64,000 nt of DNA from Heterobilharzia americana (taxonomy: Eukaryota; Platyhelminthes; Trematoda; Strigeidida; Schistosomatidae): positions 1 to 64,000 of the forward strand of contig CALYCZ020000157.1 in assembly GCA_944470555.2 (NCBI GenBank). The letters run 5' to 3'. The notes under the pieces are model-generated. The model ran no database searches. It saw nothing but the letters and a program-made list of their open reading frames with translations, and was not told the DNA's origin. Shown here in pieces: positions 40,166 through 52,734 of this stretch. The position numbers were made by a program, and so were the translations under genes. The stretch's first letter is position 1. Each line of letters opens with the position of its first letter.

Positions 40166-41100
40166 GAACTTGTTTAGCGTGCCAGCAATCAAAGTGCAGA
40201 GATATATTCTTCCATCTACTGGAAGATTTTCTGCACCAGATGTTAGATTCGACCAAATACATGTGGACGTCGCTGGACCACTACTTCCATCAAATGGTTT
40301 CAATTACGTCTTAACAAGTGTAGACAGATTCACGAAATAGTCAGTGGTAATACTTCTGCACGATGTATCTGCCAAAAAAGTAGCGAAAAACATCATCCAA
40401 CACTGGATTTCCAACTTGGGTGTTCCAAGTATCACTACTATGGACAGAGGTGGGGAGTTCAAGAGTTGTCTATTTCAACAGTTAGCCGAACTTCCCGGGA
40501 TCAAGCGCATAAGAACTGCTGCGTACCACCCTGAATCTATTGGGATTGTTGAAAGGTTCCATCGACAACTAAAACCAGCACTGATGGTGGTTAAGTTTGG
40601 TGACAAGTGGAGTGACAAATTACCACTAATTCTGCTTGGTATACGTTCGATTGTCAAGCAGGACATTAGCTGTTGTACTGCGAAGTTAGTTTATGGAACT
40701 ACTTTACGATTTCCGGGAGAATATTTTAACCCAGCAACAGACGTCCCAATTGATTTGACTAACTATGTGGAATAACTACGTCGCCAAATGAGTTACTCCA
40801 CGACCTCAGTCCCCACGATATCGAGACAACTGAGTATATGTGTCTGAAAACATCTCAAAATGGACTCACATTTTCATCCGACACGGCGGTGTACGAAAAC
40901 CCTTGCAACCTCTGTATGAAGGCCCTTTCAAAGTAACTAGTAAATCGGACAAAGTTGTCACGGTCGAACGCTCTAGAAGACGATAAATAGTCAACACTGA
41001 CGGGATGAAGCCCACGTTTATGGAACCAGACGTCACGAATTCCAAGTGTGAATCCACAATAAAGCAACCGGAAACATAGAAAACCGCCGTCAAAATGGAA
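40165..41100 (+). pseudogene. Gypsy integrase (second family), continuation of 37300-37577
   Basis: Starts with the end of the zinc domain (CLACQQSKVQRYI), then VRFDQIHVDVAGPLLPSNG (first catalytic D), TTMDRGGEFKS (second D), [18 protein letters not shown] (E; N of the usual QANG motif is changed), YGTTLRFPGEYF, and after frame changes RKPLQPLYEGPFKVTS (GPF module). An in-frame TAG at 40339 and a frameshift after 40775 disable it. The zinc-domain H residues and roughly 90 residues before them are missing at the RTE junction. Confidence 0.85.
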
Positions 41101-41514
41101 ACAACGGCATCGGAATCGCCCACAGCTAGTGACTCTAGCAGAACTACAATGTGGGAAAGAAGAGTCCGTTGGCCATAACGTTACGTTCAGACAATTTACT
41201 TTCAATAAAACCAATTCACTAGTGACGGTATTACTGTTTTATGTGCATTACCTTGTTGAAAACACAATCACACATCTACGGTTTTGTCAGACTTTTCCAC
41301 AAAAGAAACATTTTCGTCTGGCCCCACGAACTTCCGAATCTTTTCTTTTCTCTCTATTACCCATCACGTTAAACACCGAAACTTAATCCACTAGACCATG
41401 AGAGCCACTTCGTGTGAAACGAGTAGCAGATGTTGTTTGATACTTGTAATTTCCTATTGCTATACTGTTCAAGATCGAGTAATTCGTACCAAACAACATT
41501 TGATGCCCGTTGTA
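41101..41514. other. No recognised feature
   Basis: Probably the 3' part of the preceding gypsy element, but I cannot match an LTR. Confidence 0.3.
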
Positions 41515-41605
41515 CAAGAGATGGCCCAGTGATCTAGAAGATAACGCTTTGGAGTTTGAATTGATGGATACTGGGTTCAAGTTTCAGATGGAAAAAGTAT
41601 CACAT
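41515..41605 (+). repeat. tRNA-like SINE head
   Basis: A-box-like TGGCCCAGTGATCTAGAAG and B-box-like GGGTTCAAGTTTC, spaced as in a tRNA, followed by GATGGAAAAAGTATC. The stems do not close well, so a decayed SINE head is more likely than a tRNA. Confidence 0.5.
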
Positions 41606-42600
41606 AATGCTTGAGAGACGTAACTTGAATCCTACGTATTCCTCATTCTCATTATTTCACCTTTACGCTACCAGTAGACTATAACACATACAATTCTGAT
41701 ATCCAAGGATTATAATTAATTATTATATTGATAGGTGAAAAGTCAAGCTTCATACAAGATAATAAAATTAATAATAAGTTGCTTCCAATATGAACGATTA
41801 TTGAATTTATTTTCAAGTTATTTCTTTTTTGTCACATAAAACAGCTTGATTGGACTATATTCATAGAAGACGTAGCATTAGACTGAAAGATAACATGATA
41901 GCCATAGTAATCTGAAAATCTGAAGGGAGAAAAGGATAATTAAATTCGACTAGTGATTAGATGGTTGATATTTCTGATGCACCTCATTAATTTCATTGAC
42001 CTCAAAGTGTAAATATTGTGCCGAATAAATTGATGCGTCAGAAGACAAGTGCACTATTATTTCATCTTAAACACCAAGAGAATAACTCAAGGTCACTTGA
42101 TGATACTCGGTAGTGAAAACACTTGACACTTCAAATTGTAATGATCGTGAGTTTTGGCTAATGCCAGTAAGAGGTAATCGATTAGCAGCAAACCACTGAA
42201 TTATTCCCTTCACAAATCCCAAGAAAGATGATGGCAGGTACTTTACTAGATGGGGTTAATAATTTCGGAAATAAATGCAAACGTCATTCTCTAGTGTATA
42301 TGATTGTCTGCCTAGACCACATGAGTTCACAAGCAATTTGTGACGTTTTGCTCACCCTTACCATTGTCATATCATAGACAGTCATCTCCACAGCACGATT
42401 AGAGTTAGTGCCTCTGAAATTGGATTTTCACCCCAACATAAATAGTTATCGTTGTATCATAAGACCATATGCATCTTTAGGAAACTAAGATACTATTCAA
42501 AGATAATATGAAAATTGGAAACCGAAATGTAATGATTAGGTGACTCTGGATAAGGTGATTCAGTAAACTGTAGGTGAGCCTCATTCTGCATACACTACGG
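41606..42600. other. No recognised feature
   Basis: About 1 kb of AT-rich sequence. No motif is seen. Confidence 0.35.
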
Positions 42601-42609
42601 TGTGTATTT

Positions 42610-44480
42610 TTGTATTAGCGCTTTGACAAAACAATAAGAAAACGCAAATTGTCTGAACTGTATAGTGTTGTTTGGCGCAACACATTTTGAACTATTTGAT
42701 CACACACATGCCTGTCGAAAGTATTTATATGAAAATTCATGAAGAATAGGCTGGCTGAATTAAAGGCCGAATAACAATGAAAATCAATAGAGTGAAAATT
42801 ATGGTACATCCAACTTGATTTTCATAGTTTAATTGACCAAGAGAGATTTAATGTGACAACGAATTGTTTATGAACACACAAAGGTGGTTTAAACTTCCAA
42901 ATAAGTAAGGCCTCAACTAATTTAAGGATCTGTCGCCAACACATTTTGTAAACTGGTCTAAAGGAAGTATCCTCGTCAATCCTGTGGCCTGTCTTAACGA
43001 TATGATTCGTGACCGAAGAACTTGAACGTCTGCTACCAACATTTATGGATTCAGGTGATTTGATTTGTTTCTGAAGCCACTTTGGAATACGTTTCCAGTC
43101 CCTTACTTGTATGGATGTATGTATCCTCCCCATGCATGTGTCACCACACGTAGATTTTAATTGATAGATACAATGGTGTGTGACATTGTCGTTCACATAC
43201 TGTAAGGGTTTGGGAAAATATACGGGGTTGGTGGTTTCTATTAATCGAACCCTAACTGCATAGTAAGTCCTTGTAATAGTAGGGTTAAGTCTCTGCTTAA
43301 GGATTGCACTATGAGGGTCACCTTTGTATCGAAGACTGATGAAGATATCTTTGTTTTGGACGAAGTGAAGAGCTGGTTTTAGTGCTGTGGTTGTCTTGTG
43401 CTGCCTAATAAATTTTGATGAATAGCTATTCTCCAACTGTATTTCAGTTAGTGTTCCCCTTTCATCTTCCCAAGTATCCTTTGTGCATATTCGTTGAGTT
43501 CTACTGAACAAGCACCTAACTAACGCTCACTTGTACTCAACTAGACAGAAACTATGATAGTTCAAATATTGCCCTGTTCATGTAGGTTTTCTATAGATAG
43601 ATGGTTTTATGGATTCATCTCGCCGCTGGCTGATCAATATGTCGAAGAAAGGCAAGTAGTCATCGTCCTCTTCTACGTATGTCAAAGATATGCTGCTTTG
43701 TACTTCATTTAGTCGGTTCAGAATCGAAATGGACTGATTTGAGTTGTCACAAATGATAATGAATAACGTTGACATACCTTCGATGTAGATAGGCTTAGTG
43801 AATTAGGTTCTCGGCTATGTTTTACTCGTGTGAAATAAATATGTCAGCTAAGCGGTGGTGGCCTAAAGGACTTCTGATATCAGCGGCATCAACCTGGCGA
43901 AAATAATTGCCCTCCAATGTAAATTTAATATCACTTGCACATAAAAGTAGTAACTCTTTCAAGTGATCCAAAGGAATGGGGATATTGAAAAATTATGCAC
44001 AGGAATATAATCACATGAAATGTCAATTGTCTTGACCAAAAGGACATTGGTGAATAATGAGTTGACGTCAGATGAACACATAAATTTACTTTTTGTGCTG
44101 ACATCATCAAGTCATTCGGTCACTGAAAATATAGGTTTTTAAGGAATACCTTCAGAGTCGATTATCAATGGGACCCAGTAATTCCACTAGCCACTGGGAA
44201 AGCTTGTGTGTTGATGATTTGTACATTGACATTATAGGACGTAATGAATTGTTGGGTTTGTGTACTTTGGGCAAACCGTAAAGATGTGGGAATCGCGATT
44301 CAGTCAGTTTGAGTAAATCGAATTTTTGTCTAGTAATAACGTTGAAAGTTTTTTTCAAACAAAGCCATACATACCAAATGAAAACTATCAGACTATGAGT
44401 TGAAGGTATTATGAATAGTGAATAAGAAAAAGGGATTATGTTTAGAAGCGATAGACAGGATGCCGTTACCACTAAATCAT
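42610..44480 (-). pseudogene. Penelope-like element with GIY-YIG endonuclease (minus copy)
   Basis: On the minus strand: reverse transcriptase FPHLYGLPKVHKPNNSLRP (44.3 kb), LKELLLLCASDIKFTLEGN and FRQVDAADIRSPLG (43.95-43.85 kb; motif B, normally QVDGVAMGSPLG), a degenerate YVDD (YVNV) near 43.78 kb, DYLPFFDILISQRRDES (43.65 kb), then 43511-42825 with ISLRYKGDPHSAILKQRL and the endonuclease stretch CIYQLKSTCGDTCMGRI, where GIY-YIG is reduced to IYQ...CMG. The end CVHKQFVVTLNLSW matches the plus copy. Non-coding sequence to about 42610 also matches 3' sequence of the plus copy. Stops and frameshifts are frequent. Confidence 0.87.
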
Positions 44481-45645
44481 TCAGTCTGTAACTGACTCAC
44501 CATACCACTGGGTTGAACACACGAAGTGATCATTACTAACTATCTGTAATCGCTTGACCTTAATCTAAGTGGATCACGATAGTCAATTGGTCAGATCACT
44601 GACCACAATGCAAATCAGACCGACACAATTTAATAAACATTTAGGAGGAAGGAACATGGCATTAGTTACTCCTCTATAATCAATGAACATAAGAAAGAAA
44701 GCTTTAAAAGTAAGAAGTTGGCATGCAACTGTTAAATAATTTTCGCAAAGCTTTTCGACTCTTTATTTTATTCACTGAGTTACATTCATTCAGGCTTATT
44801 ACCTCGGTTGCTTACATTATATTCCTAAATTGCTACATGCTCAAATACCGCGCTGCAGTTTTCCTGTTCTTAATAAGTTTCATAATTCGTTTTACATTCT
44901 AGGATCCCTTCACGAAACATTTTACTGTATTCGCTAATTCTGGTAAAAATAGGTTGAGCATAACATCATCCTTTTAATTCAATGATCACAGGCAGGAGTT
45001 GAGCTATCTCCGGTAATTTTCACAATTGTGAATCAGTATGAAATTCATTGTTTCTGTTTTCATAAACTGTCTAAAATTTAGAGGATGTGGTCAGCAGGTG
45101 GTTATTGAGAAGCGAAGCGTCTAAATAAAAGCAGGCTAAAGACTGTTATAATAAACAAATGTATGAGCAAGAGGCTCGTAGATCAATACATTAACTCAAA
45201 ATACTCATTAGATGAGGAAGACTTTCACATTGATGATTATCTTGAAATCCTAATTATAACCTAAATGGTACTGATTAGATTCCAGGTAACCGTAACATAT
45301 TTCCATAGACGATCTTTATGAGTGTGAGTAATGATCACATTGATGAAGATATTCAGTTAAGTAGTACTTACTAGCTTTTTGATCTGAACAGCCTAATATT
45401 TTGAAAATAAGACAGAAAACGCTTCATTTATACAGAATGAGTTGTTAGAAGTAGCAATTAATTAAAGACGTTTAAATGACACTTGAGGTTGATAGATAGT
45501 GAACAGCATAATATGCAAAAATCAATCAAGATTGTGGTTAAGTTTATGTCTCTAGGTTTCAGGTTTTGTTGTCAATATCTCAATGTTTCATATATTGTCA
45601 CCCTGATTATCTGAGTTAGCCATGGTTTGGCAGACTTAAACTGAT
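44481..45645. other. No recognised feature
   Basis: AT-rich sequence of about 1.2 kb with no supported feature. Confidence 0.35.
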
Positions 45646-45649
45646 GCTA

Positions 45650-45990
45650 GGTGGTGATTGAAGGTGAAAGGAAAATTTCAGTGGCGGGAGGATTCAAACA
45701 AGAGATCACCATGCTATCTCAGATAGTCAGACTGATAGTCAATACGGTGTTCCCCCTATCCACTTCAAGCGGATTTGGATTGTGATGAGAAGTTCTGACG
45801 GGATAGTTAGTGCGAGTAGGCTCAAGTGAAAGTAATGCATCGCGAATGCATATGACAGTCTGGTAAACAAAAATGCCTTTGGTGATTGAAGTAGCTCAGC
45901 TGGTAGAGTAGCAGGGTGGACACCTGGTGGTCGCTGGTTCGTATTCTGCCTCGATCTAAACTTTCATTTCACCTTTAATTATCCCCCAGT
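45650..45990. repeat. Fold-back pair of tRNA-like repeats
   Basis: The two ends are imperfect inverted repeats (GATTGAAGGTGAAAGGAAA at the left; TTTCATTTCACCTTTAAT at the right). Just inside the right end is a plus-strand tRNA-like unit: A-box-like TAGCTCAGCTGGTAGAG and B-box-like GCTGGTTCGTATTC (45893-45945). Just inside the left end is a minus-strand B-box-like TTGTTTGAATCCTCCC. Two SINE-like units thus lie back to back. Confidence 0.5.
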
Positions 45991-47549
45991 CTCATATATA
46001 TTACTGTTGTGATGCCTCAGTTTTGTATAAAACATTGTTATTGATCTGATCATTTTTAACGTGTCATTCCCACACCATTTTTACGGTATGACTAATAGTC
46101 TATTTTCTGCCCCCATTGTAATGTATATCGCTAATTGGTTAATCTTTACTCTTACTATGCAAATGCCTCAAATTGAGGACTAGGTCATTTTCCATGTGTA
46201 TACTTATTCACGTGTTTTGGATTGATTCATTATTACTATATTATATTCTGGGAGTAATACACTCTCCGATCTGCCAGCTTCGGTCTTCTCTCTATTCGTC
46301 ACGGGGTTGCAGTCAGTGTCTCTTGCGTACCAAGTTAGCTGTCAGCTAAGCGCGCTTATTATATTCGTTCTGGAATAAATATGCATATAACTATTAGCCT
46401 TCGAAACCATAATAATTGCCTTTCTTACAATGGTAACGGTATAAGAAGAGAACTAGTGGAACACCATGAGGAAGACGTTGAACTTTTGGGAAAATCATAT
46501 TTTCTTCCTTAGCTATGATTCACTGATCAAGGAGATAAATACCAATATTTTACGACTAGAAAATAAGTCAATTAGATGTTGTTTCACCGTGTTCATGAAT
46601 GGAAACAGGCCGCTTAGTAAACTCAAAAAGAATGCACGGGAAGAAGAAATCTTTCAAGTTTCTGGTAAGTAAGCTTATTCAACACCTGGGACAACAACGT
46701 AAGCTCTTTATTTAGGAATTTCTTGCTGTACGAGGGAGGAATATAGTCTTCGAACTATTCTCAGGTTACACTTGATTTATCAGGACTAAGAGAAGTTACT
46801 AACTTGCCGATGCAAAGTCATTGAAGCTTACTCTCTCTAGCTTAAGCTCAAAGAGAAATAAACCCACTAACAAATTGATAAGAAGACCTTTGACCAACTA
46901 CCAGTGTATATAAACACTCTCTATATATTATCATTTCCTCAGTTTCTTCTGGTTCACTACTACTATAAATTTCCTTATTTTTTTACCTCTATTCTTCTGT
47001 TATCAGGGACTTGTTTTCCTTTTGTTTTGTAATTTATGACAAGTTGAAGGAATACTGGAGAACGCCTTGGAATTTCCTATTACTTATCAAGTGCTCTTGA
47101 TTGGCACATCTTTTTCAGTAAATGAATGCTTGAGACTAGTGTTTTCTTACTGCTTCTTTCTTCTACATTACCTGATTCTGGTTCATTTAGCCCACCGGAG
47201 GGCATTTCCATGTTTGAAGAGAGAGATAGATGCTAGGACCACATTGCTCGCTATTAGTATAAAATAGGATGAGTCGCAATTTCTAGTCTTCACTGTTCTT
47301 AGCGGATACTGACATATCAGCAGAGTACAAATCCTTTCAGAAAAGAAACTGTAAAAATTGTATTTCTCATATCCATTTAGTGAAGTTCATATTCTCCATC
47401 ATATTACATAAGAGGTATCTGAAATAAATTTTAACATACGAGACTGTAAATATTTGTAAACTTCTCTCATTTTATATCAATGTAGTGGAGGGAACACCAG
47501 TAACCTATTTGAATTTCTAATTTAATGAGAAAATGATGCAACGGAACTG
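45991..47549. other. No supported gene; one short hypothetical frame
   Basis: The only frame worth noting is 46466-46672 on the plus strand (68 codons, ATG start), rich in lysine, running into TTTCTGGTAAGTAAGC, which resembles a splice donor. I find no domain or second exon and do not call it a gene. Confidence 0.3.
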
Positions 47550-48930
47550 CAGCCATAAGTCATATTAATCGCATCATGCAGACAGGAAGGAGTTGAAGTT
47601 CTAAGACAAAAAGGTCAGTAATTCAATAGATGACAAACTGCAGGTACAACATTCACGGCGGAAACTGTGTACACTTATTTCTAGCTGTAGATCCAGTTGC
47701 TTGAAGTGACTGGATCATTTCTGTTTTTCATGATTATATTATATCTTCCAACCCAATTAGCTCAATATCTGAAGGGTGATTTTAGAGTAAAGGCCACTCT
47801 AGAGACGATTGAACTTACAGACAATTAGATTTCTTTATTGAGGCTTGAAATATAGATTTTCCTAAAATCAAGCGGTCTAGTTGGTCATTTCACTTGTTGT
47901 TAGGGTTGTCTTTAGGATCGCTCATATCTGAACCAAATAAAAATGAATACTAACAGCTACACCAATGGAAGCATTAACACGAAAGGCCGACGTAACCAAT
48001 CAGAATTCTAGATTTTATGAAACAGCTACCTTTTTAGTCAAGGTGAAGAAACCTAACTGCTTATTTCAGCAATTTTAGCCTTTTGAGTCAATCAGTGGGA
48101 GACTTATTTTGTAAGACCGAAGTCAAGTTGAAGTTATACTAAAATCTAATAATATATATTATATACGAAAGGTGGAGGGCTTATCTGTGTGTGTGTACAT
48201 GTGTGTTAAAGTCACATTCATATGCTCATTAAGAACTGAAAAGAAGAAATAAGGTTTGTAAGTTCGAAATACCATGGAGTGTATCATTTTTAACCGCAGA
48301 TACGTAACACAGTATTGAAAATATTCAGCATCAACTAGGCTTGATAAGTGGAAGTGATTTATAGACAACCCTAAGAATAGCTGAAATAGCCAATCACCTT
48401 TTTGTATTTGATGGGAAACTACGCTGTTAGGCGAAATACCAAAACCTGACCTGGTTATTTCAGCAGTCGGTAGGGTGGTCCTCAACGTCTATCTTGAGAG
48501 CCAATAGTGTTGTAAATGTTGTATTTAAAATGGTTTTTAGGCCACCTTAACAACAACTGAAAACACCAATTAGGTTTCTTTATTTCGACTGTAGAGATGG
48601 TTTTCGTGTGAAATCAAGAAGTATAGTCAATCATTTCATCGATTAGGTGTAGGGTGGCTTTACAGTTGCTAGTAAAAGTGAGTGGCTTTAAAGTCCCCAC
48701 ATAATAATTACTGAAATAGCTAATTAGGCCTTGGTATTTTGTGATGAAACTACCTTCCTAGCCGAAACAGAAAAACGCAGTTGTTCAGCTATGCAGTCAT
48801 CAAGGTAGACTTCATAGTCATTCTAGTCGCATCACACGAAGTGTGAGAGAAAAGCAAACAATTTTCTTTGTTTGATGAGAAATCAGTTTATACGATAACA
48901 AACATTGTGATCACAGTAGAAAGCTTACCA
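47550..48930. repeat. Degenerate tandem array, period roughly 150-195 bp
   Basis: At least six diverged units share the phrase AATAGCTAATTAGG...TTTATTT.GATG.GAAACTACCTT, near 47812, 47984, 48378, 48553, 48703 and 48855. Units also share CTGAAATAG and its reverse complement form TTATTTCAG, and GTAGGGTGG. Spacing is about 172, 394 (two periods), 175, 150 and 150 bp. Confidence 0.55.
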
Positions 48931-49329
48931 GATGCAAAAACAGCATAAACACAACGATCTAAAATAATAAGAAATGAGAATATACGATATTTATATCAAA
49001 GAGCACTTTTAAAATGCAAGCAAGTGAATAAATCAATCCACAGGTCTTAAACTACTTAGAATTTAAATGCGAATTGTGGATGTGAAATAAACTTGCAGTC
49101 AATCAGTGGACAGTAATCACTATCACGCTTTCTTGTAACTAGTCATGACTGATTTTCTCAGATCGCTTCTTTGTCATGCGAACTAAGCGATTTTGTCAGA
49201 TGACTGAACGTGATAAGCAGAAAACTACTAAGAATATACTTTTGAAACAATTAGTCCCCTTTATGAATGATTATATCAGATCTGTTTCGAAGCCCTTTTA
49301 AGGCTTTGAAATGAACTCCTTATAATACT
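48931..49329. other. No recognised feature
   Basis: AT-rich sequence before the plus-strand Penelope-like copy. Confidence 0.3.
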
Positions 49330-50725
49330 TATAATAATACTAATGTACCCCTAATTAAAACCATTGACATTCTTTGTGATCATATATCTTGCAGTAATCC
49401 CTCTTTCCCTATCCCCTCAACGTGTTTGAGAGAGCTGTTATTATTGTGTGCTGATAAAGTTCATTTCACATTTGAAGGTTAACATTTTCGACAAATAGAT
49501 GGTGTGCCTATTGGAAGTTCCTTAGGACCATTGCTAGCTGATATTTACATGAAAAGCAAGAAGATGCGACATGTTTGTTAGAAAGACTTAACAACGTACG
49601 AAACAACACAAACCTGACACGTGAAGAAGAGAAAGAAAACCGTCTGCCATTCTTGGATATACTCCTAAGTCGTAGAAACGATGGTTCAGTAAAACGGCCG
49701 ATCTACAGGAAACCTACTTGGACAGGTCAGTATTTAGGTTTCCATAGCTTTTATCCAACCCAATACAAGCGAGGTTTGGTAAATTGTCTATTTAAAAGGA
49801 TCCAGCGCATTTGTACGGAGGATTCAATGGATGATGATATCAAAATACTAACAGAAACATTAGTGGAGAATGAATATCCATTGAAGTTCATAAACCGCTG
49901 CAAAAATCAGCGAGGATTCAAACCTGATCTGTACTCTGTTTCGAAGAAATGCGTTTACATCGTGTTACCATACAGAGGAGAATCTAATAGCATAATATTA
50001 AGACGAAGGTTAAGGTCTGTTGTTAGCAAAACGTACTATGCAGCTAAGCTTATCATAGTTGAGAAGACCAAACACCTGCTGCTACCTAGACCTCAACGCT
50101 GTATGAACGATTGTGTCACATCCCACTGCGTTTATAAATTTACATGTATGTGTGGACAAACATACATAGGGAGGACGAATCGTGATATGCACTTGAGGGT
50201 AGGGGAACATGTTCCATTTTGGAAAATGGCTACGAAAGCAGCTGGATTCACAAACATTGAAAAACGCAGATGGCAGACAACCATCATCATCCATTGCGAA
50301 ACATATCACTGATAAGAGTCACAGAATCGATATCAAAACAGCCTTTACAATTTTGTACAGAAACTGTCAGGGAAGTATACTTAAGTTTGTTGATGCGCTA
50401 GCCATAAATAAATTTAACCCCCCACTGTGTGTGCAAAAACAGTTTGTTCTTACACTAAGCCTACCTTGGTAATGCTTATTTTATCGTATTACCAAGATTG
50501 TCTTCAAATCTTATCTTTTATTCTTCTCATTATCTTTCTTATTATTGAATTCCTTTTTTGTCATATTTATCCTTCCCCCACTTCCAGTTTTCATATATAA
50601 TGCCTTAACAATTAAATGTGTGATCAGATTGTTCGAAATGTATAGCGCTAATACATCACATTTTTCAGATAATCTACGTCTTCTAATTACATTATCTGAG
50701 AGTATACTGATAGATAATAAATTGT
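49330..50725 (+). pseudogene. Penelope-like element with GIY-YIG endonuclease (plus copy)
   Basis: Begins with reverse transcriptase LRELLLLCADKVHFTFEG and the motif B segment QIDGVPIGSSLGPLLADIYM (49.44-49.55 kb). A frameshift or deletion at about 49560 removes the YVDD region. Frame 49575-50312 then carries RLPFLDILLSRRNDGSVKR, IVLPYRGESNSIILRRRL and the GIY-YIG nuclease CVYKFTCMCGQTYIGRTNRD with R, and HLRVGEH. A frameshift near 50215 moves the end to frame 50209-50472, closing with CVQKQFVLTLSLPW and stop. Non-coding sequence to about 50725 is shared with the minus copy at 42.6-42.8 kb. It is the best preserved of the Penelope-like copies here. Confidence 0.9.
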
Positions 50726-51299
50726 GTCCGAAAGGTTATCCAGTGGTAAGAATACTTTTTCACTGTTTGACACATTTAATGAACAAAGTGAAATGGAATT
50801 ACAATCTACCACAGTGCTTAAGTTTTACTGCTACAGTGTACTGATCGGTTAAGCTTCTTTTTGTGTGTATATGTGAACAGGTGAATTCGAGGAAATATAA
50901 TCACAATATTAGGTTGAAAACGAAGTGTTTTCGAACTGCCTAATAGCACTGATTGTGATGGCCTTTATAACTGCCTAGACAGAGAGGTGATGCATGTCAA
51001 GTCCAACGGTGTTCCCATTGGTTATCGTTGTTCTATGATCTTGGCTAACATGATAATACTGTTGGTTACAATTCAGTGTGTTCTACTGTTAGTATGCCAG
51101 TCACTTTGTGACTGACTACTAAAGTCAGCGATATCTGTTAATATCATCTAGATGATGAGGTTGTTCATAATTTCAAGTTGGAAAATGGATTGTTATGACA
51201 AGAAAATAAGATCAGAAAATTTACGCATGATGTCATTTGATAGTTGAACAAATCTCAAGACTTTAACATGCATATCTATTTTTAAGATAGTATTCATCA
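50726..51299. other. No recognised feature
   Basis: Sequence between the Penelope-like copy and a SINE. No supported feature. Confidence 0.3.
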
Positions 51300-51470
51300 C
51301 GGAGTGACATCAAATGGAGAATCACTAGAAACCTGTGAAGCACTGGACAGGTGTTTCTTCCTAGAGTGGAACTGCTCAGCAGTAGACACTGACAATCTCG
51401 CCAGAGATCGAAATCAAGACCTTCAGGTTTCACGGCGAACGTGTTAACCATTCAGGTCCTGTATCAGATT
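51300..51470 (-). repeat. tRNA-derived SINE with hammerhead ribozyme-like motif
   Basis: On the minus strand: a tRNA-like head with A-box-like GAATGGTTAACACG and B-box-like CTTGATTTCGATCTC (51463-51405), then GCGAGATTGTCAGTG, then a hammerhead-like core (51382-51340): CTGAGCA, a four-base-pair stem TTCC...GGAA with loop ACTCTA, and GAAAC. The strand-cleavage core consensus is CTGANGA...GAAA, so one core base (G to C) is changed. Sm-alpha-type SINEs of schistosomes are known to encode such ribozymes. Confidence 0.7.
51340..51382 (-). ncRNA. Decayed hammerhead ribozyme in SINE
   Basis: Core boxes CTGAGCA (51379-51373) and GAAAC (51357-51353) flank an intact stem II. The changed core base probably abolishes cleavage. 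Confidence 0.55.
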
Positions 51471-52050
51471 TCAATGGTGCACATTTTCCTACCTCTATCA
51501 GTTCGTTGTGTAGCGTGGCTATCATGTTCAGTGCTACCCAGTTTTCCTTGGTTCTTCAACTGATTTCAGTCCTTGGTGAATAATACCTTCAAAATGAAAT
51601 ACCCATAAGCTTCAATCTATGTAAATACTCATGTTGATTCCCCTAATACATGACAGGATGACCGAATTTCTATGCTATAAAAAATTCGACACTAGCAAAA
51701 CAAACTAACAGTCAACATAATATCAAAGAGACAGAAAGATAGCCTAAGTCAAAATGCTGAAATGTATTTCGCAGATATTAAGCAGAACGATAAATGAGAA
51801 CCGTAAAGCTACAATTTTACCAGTAATGTTGAAGCTGATGCTATTTATATCATTTATTCGGATTATCGAAGGCCAAGCTGCAAAAAAGTTGAAGGAAGTA
51901 ATGTTATACAAAATAGGCAAGAAATTTAGCAAAAGCATTTTAAAAATAATAAGTGAACTTAGCAATCTTGTGCACACTCATGCAGTAGGCAATGAGTGAC
52001 ACCTATTGTGTGATGGCTAATGATAGTAGTTGATTGTCAAAACCTCAGTA
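51471..52050. other. No supported gene; one hypothetical frame
   Basis: A plus-strand frame at 51754-51999 (81 codons, ATG) encodes a lysine- and isoleucine-rich peptide with no domain I recognise. I do not call it a gene. Confidence 0.3.
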
Positions 52051-52128
52051 GGTGGAGTGGGTATCGAACCTGTAACCCCCTGAATGAAAGTACCCCGTAC
52101 CTAAAAAACCGATGAGCCACAGCTCCAC
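52051..52128 (-). repeat. tRNA-like SINE head
   Basis: Minus strand: TGGAGCTGTGGCTCATCGG (A-box-like) and ACAGGTTCGATACCC (B-box-like), with a partial acceptor stem GGAG...CTCC. The best preserved tRNA-like head in the window. No hammerhead core follows it. Confidence 0.55.
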
Positions 52129-52734
52129 GAAGAGTTGAGCGCAGACATAGTGCAAAATGCAAACATTAAAAGGCAAAAGTAAAGGTAGGATAAATTAAAA
52201 ATTAACAGAAAGACAAAACATGAGGGAGGAGAAGGCCCGAGAAAAATGTCTCAAAACATGGATAGGGATACAACGGAAACTAATACTGGTAAAATAAGGT
52301 AGAGCGAAAGCTAATCATAAACAAAATTTCATTCTAAAAATGCACGAAAAGAGACGACAGGAATATTCATAGATACATATCAAAGAAGATATCCGTGAAG
52401 AAAGCAACGACGAGAAGAAAATGCGAGTACAGAATGCAAGGGAGTTGAGAAGAAAAGGATATAAAAGTGAAGAGGAACATTGACGAATGAAAGATAACCG
52501 CACAAACGGAGAACATGGGAATGCAGCAGTTAGAACAAAGACAGCAAGCAAAACAGAATGGAAGGCTATTATGTGGTCAAAAAATGTTGGTGAATGAAGT
52601 AAGAATGGAATAAGGTGACCAAGTCAATCAATTCACACGATAACGGAAGCGGAGTCGGTCTATCAGCTAGCAAATCAGATGCATTTGAATGCAAAACAGT
52701 AGTAAAAACTGCTATTTGAACAATACCAGAGAGA

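Noticed and set aside
47550..48930. CRISPR-like array of regularly spaced repeats
   Set aside because: Units are long and diverged, spacing is uneven, and the DNA is eukaryotic.
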